This document shows, piece by piece, positions 41,560 through 43,698 of a stretch of DNA of 43,698 bases. Both the position numbers and the translations under genes were made by a program. Position 1 is the stretch's first letter, and every line of letters begins with the position of its first letter. Location: the NCBI GenBank assembly GCA_028715905.1, contig JAQUQV010000016.1, positions 1 to 43,698 on the forward strand, written 5' to 3'. The notes beneath the pieces are model-generated. The model was not told the DNA's origin, made no database searches, and saw nothing but the letters and a program-made list of their open reading frames with translations. Source of the DNA: Kiritimatiellia bacterium (GTDB taxonomy: Bacteria > Verrucomicrobiota > Kiritimatiellia > JAAZAB01).

Positions 41560-41967
41560 ATGGCAACCTGTGTTCTGGACAGCTGGGCGCTGATGGCTTT
41601 TTTCCAGGATGAACCGGCGGCAGAACGGGTGGAACGCTTGTTGGAACAGGCGGCCGCGGGCCGCGGCAAACTACTGCTCTCGGTTATTAACTGGGGGGAA
41701 ATATATTACTCAATTCTGCGGACGGCAGGCGAAGCAATGGTGGAACAAAAAGCGCGGGAAATTACCGCATTGCCGATTGAAATTGTCCCCGTGGAATCCG
41801 ACCTTGCCCTGGTGCGCCAGGCCGCCAGCTACAAGGCCGCAAAAAAGATGTCTTACGCCGACTGTTTTGCCGCAGCCCTGGCAAAAATCAAAAAAGCCGA
41901 ACTTATCACCGGCGATCCGGAATTCAAGCAGGTTGCAAATGAAATCAAAATTGGCTGGCTGAAATGA
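41560..41967 (+). CDS. vapC: PIN-domain ribonuclease toxin (VapC)
   Basis: The 135-residue PIN-domain protein has the acidic metal-binding residues in place: Asp7 (CVLDSWALMAFF), Glu47 (VINWGEIYYSI), Asp101 (MSYADCFAAALA) and Asp119 (LITGDPEFK). Length and motif spacing match VapC toxins, which cut tRNA or rRNA and halt translation. It is co-transcribed with vapB (one-base gap). The pair sits beside an IS91-type element, a usual place for acquired TA modules. Confidence 0.93.
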   Translation: MATCVLDSWALMAFFQDEPAAERVERLLEQAAAGRGKLLLSVINWGEIYYSILRTAGEAMVEQKAREITALPIEIVPVESDLALVRQAASYKAAKKMSYADCFAAALAKIKKAELITGDPEFKQVANEIKIGWLK

Positions 41968-42074
41968 CAAGGAAGTTCGATTTTCGCCACGTTTTATACG
42001 TGAAGATACGCGCAACAATTCTCATTATGGCGGGGATCGTGATGGGCAGAAGCGGTTGGGGTGGTTTGGTATGA

Positions 42075-42109
42075 CCCGAATATTGCACGAATTTCGTGCA
42101 ATATTCGGG
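42075..42109. repeat. Perfect 35-base palindrome next to the IS91-type element
   Basis: CCCGAATATTGCACGAA (42075-42091) and TTCGTGCAATATTCGGG (42093-42109) are exact reverse complements around a single T. It lies downstream of the transposase gene set, so it may be part of the element's origin end or a bidirectional stop between vapC and the element. Half of it recurs at 35273-35290. Confidence 0.75.
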
Positions 42110-42139
42110 AATTAATTTGATGTATAGGAATTTCAATGT

Positions 42140-42430
42140 TCATTTTTCGAATTCAAAAGAAAAGGTTGTGTGGGTGGCGTGGTCAATAAAGATGCGTTTT
42201 TTGATTTGATCGAGCATAAAGCGGTTTCCCTGGTCATCGGTGTAATCGACCGGAGCCAAGAAACCAGTTTTGCAAGCAGGGCAGGGGATCAAAAATGGGC
42301 AAATGGGGTTCTGATGGCAGAGTTTGGCAACCAGCCGGAGTTGCCGGCGTGTGAGAGTTTTCTCGTCATGGCATTCGGAGCAACGGAAGAGGATCGGGGG
42401 ATGTTTTTTAAAGAAGTTGAAAATGGCCAT
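42140..42430 (-). CDS. Small zinc-ribbon protein of the IS91-type element
   Basis: The 96-residue protein starts at ATG 42430 with TCAGGAGAT as ribosome site, inside the last 23 bases of the transposase gene but in another frame. It reads AIFNFFKKHPPILFRCSECHDEKTLTRR...CPACKTGFLAPVDYTDD...DQIKKRIFIDHATHTT. The two CxxC pairs (CSEC and CPAC) suggest one zinc site. No family is known to me. Translational coupling to the transposase suggests a passenger or accessory function in transposition. The longer frame reaching 42781 is only a shadow of the transposase upstream of this start. Confidence 0.72.
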   Translation of the reverse strand: MAIFNFFKKHPPILFRCSECHDEKTLTRRQLRLVAKLCHQNPICPFLIPCPACKTGFLAPVDYTDDQGNRFMLDQIKKRIFIDHATHTTFSFEFEK

Positions 42431-43610
42431 GCGCGATCTCCTGATAAAAAGGGTTGAGAGAGCGAGCAGGAAGGACGAGATACGAGAAACGGAGCTGGGT
42501 GTTACAGCTCGGACAGCGGAGCGGATCGGCGCCAAAAGATGAGATAAGCATTTGCCGCCAGCGGCAGAAAACGGAACGAGCGTAGTTTTGGGACTGTTTA
42601 AGAAGCTTATAGACGACAGGAAGGAGTTTGCCGCGAACGCGATTGGCCAGAAAGCCGTAGTAGCGGATGTTGCGGAAATAGCGGTCTGGGATATGAGCGA
42701 TGAGTTTTGCGAGGAAGTCGCGGGCGGCAAGAGAGACGGTTTGGGTGGTGTTGGTATAATGATCAAGGTATTCAAAGACAACTTGTTTGCCGTCGTAAGA
42801 TTTAAGGCGTGATTCGCCGAGCGGCGGGCGTTTGAGATATTTGCCGAGATATTCTATGGTGGCTTTGCGATTATTGGACTGTTTATTGAGATGGACGACC
42901 CAGGTTTTTTGATAGAGGAAATTGAGCCAGGAATTGAAGGCGGAATAGGAATTAAGGTGCTTGAGCTGATGCGGGAGTTTAAGGCGGCCGGCCTTGAATT
43001 CGGAGCGGAAGAGGGCGATAACAGCATAACGCCAGATGGATTTGAGGACAGCATGATGAAAATAAGCGTTTCCAATCCAGCTTTTATAATCCAGCGCCAA
43101 GCCGCCGGCTGTAGTGGAAAGATGAATATGGAAATTACGTTTGAGATCGCGGCCGAAAGTATGATTGGCAGAGTAGATGCCCGGGATGAAATGCTGTTGG
43201 GCGGCAAGGTCTTTAATGATGTTGGCCGGGATAGGACTAAGTTTATTGAAAAGGCGACGGTTGAGCCAGAGGAAAGGCTGAAGATGATCCGGCAGGGTAA
43301 ACGTGATGTGTTGCCAAAGGGTGTCAGGGAGGATATTAAAAGCGGTTTTGATCCAATTATCAGTGTTCTTTTTGCCGCAGGAGGAACAGAAACGGGATTT
43401 ACAGGAATGAGGCGCCTTGATCGAATGGAAGCATTTTGGGCAGACAAAAACATGCCAGCCAAGCAGAGAAGTCCGGCAGGAAAGCATTTTGAAAACATTA
43501 ACGATAATGGCCTTGCGCATCAACTCGCGGTGGGCGAGAAAAAGTTTCCACCAGTTGCCGTTATCAATGAAGATATCCCGGATTTTAATTTGACCGCTGA
43601 CGAATTCCAT
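42408..43610 (-). CDS. IS91-family (Y2, rolling-circle) transposase
   Basis: The 400-residue transposase has the N-terminal zinc-binding part with Cys 57, 60, 70, 75 and 78 (CPKC...CKSRFCSSCGKK). The HUH motif is FHIHLS (His161, His163). The two-tyrosine motif is YLGKY (Tyr254, Tyr258), as in IS91 (Y-x3-Y). A C-terminal CPSC zinc pair is also visible. Such enzymes move by rolling-circle transposition without target duplication. The frame is intact, so the element may be active. The ATG lacks a good ribosome site. It overlaps the small zinc-ribbon gene by 23 bases. Confidence 0.95.
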   Translation of the reverse strand: MEFVSGQIKIRDIFIDNGNWWKLFLAHRELMRKAIIVNVFKMLSCRTSLLGWHVFVCPKCFHSIKAPHSCKSRFCSSCGKKNTDNWIKTAFNILPDTLWQHITFTLPDHLQPFLWLNRRLFNKLSPIPANIIKDLAAQQHFIPGIYSANHTFGRDLKRNFHIHLSTTAGGLALDYKSWIGNAYFHHAVLKSIWRYAVIALFRSEFKAGRLKLPHQLKHLNSYSAFNSWLNFLYQKTWVVHLNKQSNNRKATIEYLGKYLKRPPLGESRLKSYDGKQVVFEYLDHYTNTTQTVSLAARDFLAKLIAHIPDRYFRNIRYYGFLANRVRGKLLPVVYKLLKQSQNYARSVFCRWRQMLISSFGADPLRCPSCNTQLRFSYLVLPARSLNPFYQEIAHGHFQLL

Positions 43611-43653
43611 AAAGGTAATATAGCAAATTAAAACGTTGATAAAAGATAAAGTT

Positions 43654-43688
43654 GCCCTCCCGATCGCGCTTCGCGCATCGGGATGGGC
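43654..43688. repeat. Stem-loop upstream of the IS91-type transposase
   Basis: GCCC-T-CCCGAT-C-GCGC pairs with GCGC-ATCGGG-AT-GGGC around a TTC loop, with small bulges. Its place 44 bases before the transposase start suits the terminus hairpin of IS91-like elements. It is also a possible operator. Confidence 0.55.
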
Positions 43689-43698
43689 CTAATTCAAT

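Larger units (their letters stand above)
42110..43698 (-). mobile_element. IS91-type insertion sequence (ends not fixed)
   Basis: The element includes the transposase (42408-43610) and the small zinc-ribbon gene (42140-42430). Upstream of the transposase a stem-loop at 43654-43688 pairs GCCC and CCCGAT with ATCGGG and GGGC around GCGC/GCGC arms. It may be the terminal (terIS-like) structure. On the other side the palindrome at 42075-42109 is near the likely origin end. Exact borders cannot be set because only one copy is visible and this family makes no target repeats. The element may run past the window end. Confidence 0.6.

Noticed and set aside
42431-42781. N-terminal extension of the small zinc-ribbon frame to 213 codons
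   Set aside because: This part overlaps the transposase in another frame and is Ser/Ile/Leu/Phe-rich shadow; the ribosome site supports the start at 42430.
42891-43631. Plus-strand frame of 246 codons across the IS91-type transposase
   Set aside because: It is antisense to a transposase with intact zinc, HUH and YxxxY motifs.

Overview
The window looks like a piece of chromosome from an uncultured Gram-negative anaerobe, most likely of the PVC superphylum (Kiritimatiellota/Lentisphaerota type). This placement is an inference. It rests on the mix of several Gfo/Idh/MocA dehydrogenases, a ThuA protein, two phosphofructokinases of different phosphoryl-donor type, a hydrogenase-4-like membrane complex without NiFe ligands, a GspE ATPase, KdsD (Kdo/LPS synthesis) and DapF (meso-DAP peptidoglycan). 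No rRNA or other phylogenetic marker is present to fix it. GC content is high in most genes and visibly lower at about 80-1100.

Left part (1-5820). A CAT-anticodon tRNA is followed by about 700 bp without a convincing gene, holding a large imperfect inverted repeat. Next comes a tightly coupled plus-strand set: a small Cys/His-rich two-repeat protein, a GYF-TM-ankyrin protein with about 14 repeats, an exported protein with about 16 CxxC pairs of DnaJ zinc-finger type, and gspE. The first three genes overlap by ATGA. A frameshifted AbiEi-type antitoxin remnant lies after gspE.

Housekeeping block (5822-9967). This holds an MBL-fold hydrolase with an odd Gly/Pro/Ala-rich insertion, an HU protein with its own terminator, dapF, and convergent larB-larC (nickel-pincer cofactor synthesis; larA and larE are not in the window).

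Middle (9981-19882, all minus strand). A short Gfo/Idh/MocA gene lies behind a truncated one. Then comes a seven-gene operon: an HTH-PTS EIIA fusion followed by six complex-I/hydrogenase-4-like subunits (HyfB, HyfC, HyfE, HyfF, HyfG and HyfI types). The large subunit lacks both CxxC pairs that bind NiFe, so the complex is best read as an Ehr-type (energy-converting hydrogenase-related) ion pump of unknown electron donor.

Decay zone (about 20100-21570) with fragments of a beta-propeller, a glycosidase-like protein and a GNAT acetyltransferase. It is followed by a conserved hypothetical, an FmdB-type zinc ribbon, a D,D-carboxypeptidase, kdsD, cstA, a Gfo/Idh/MocA protein and a DJ-1/PfpI protein.

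Right part (29200-43698). This contains a 28-residue Cys/Lys-rich micro-protein, a beta-hydroxyacid dehydrogenase, pdxB, rlmN, a membrane protein, a thuA-gfo pair divergent from an AraC regulator, an FAD-linked (D-lactate/glycolate type) oxidase, convergent PPi-type and ATP-type phosphofructokinases, a VapBC pair, and an IS91-type transposase with a small overlapping zinc-ribbon gene.

Three intergenic regions (near 11.7, 23.95 and 28.2 kb) carry copies of one dispersed element built from inverted REP-like hairpins (REPIN-like, with GTAGGAG heads). Degenerate GCAGAG-rich intergenic repeats also recur. The most unusual content is the Cys-rich/ankyrin/DnaJ-zinc set in front of gspE, the HTH-EIIA-led Ehr operon, the REPIN-like family and the micro-proteins.
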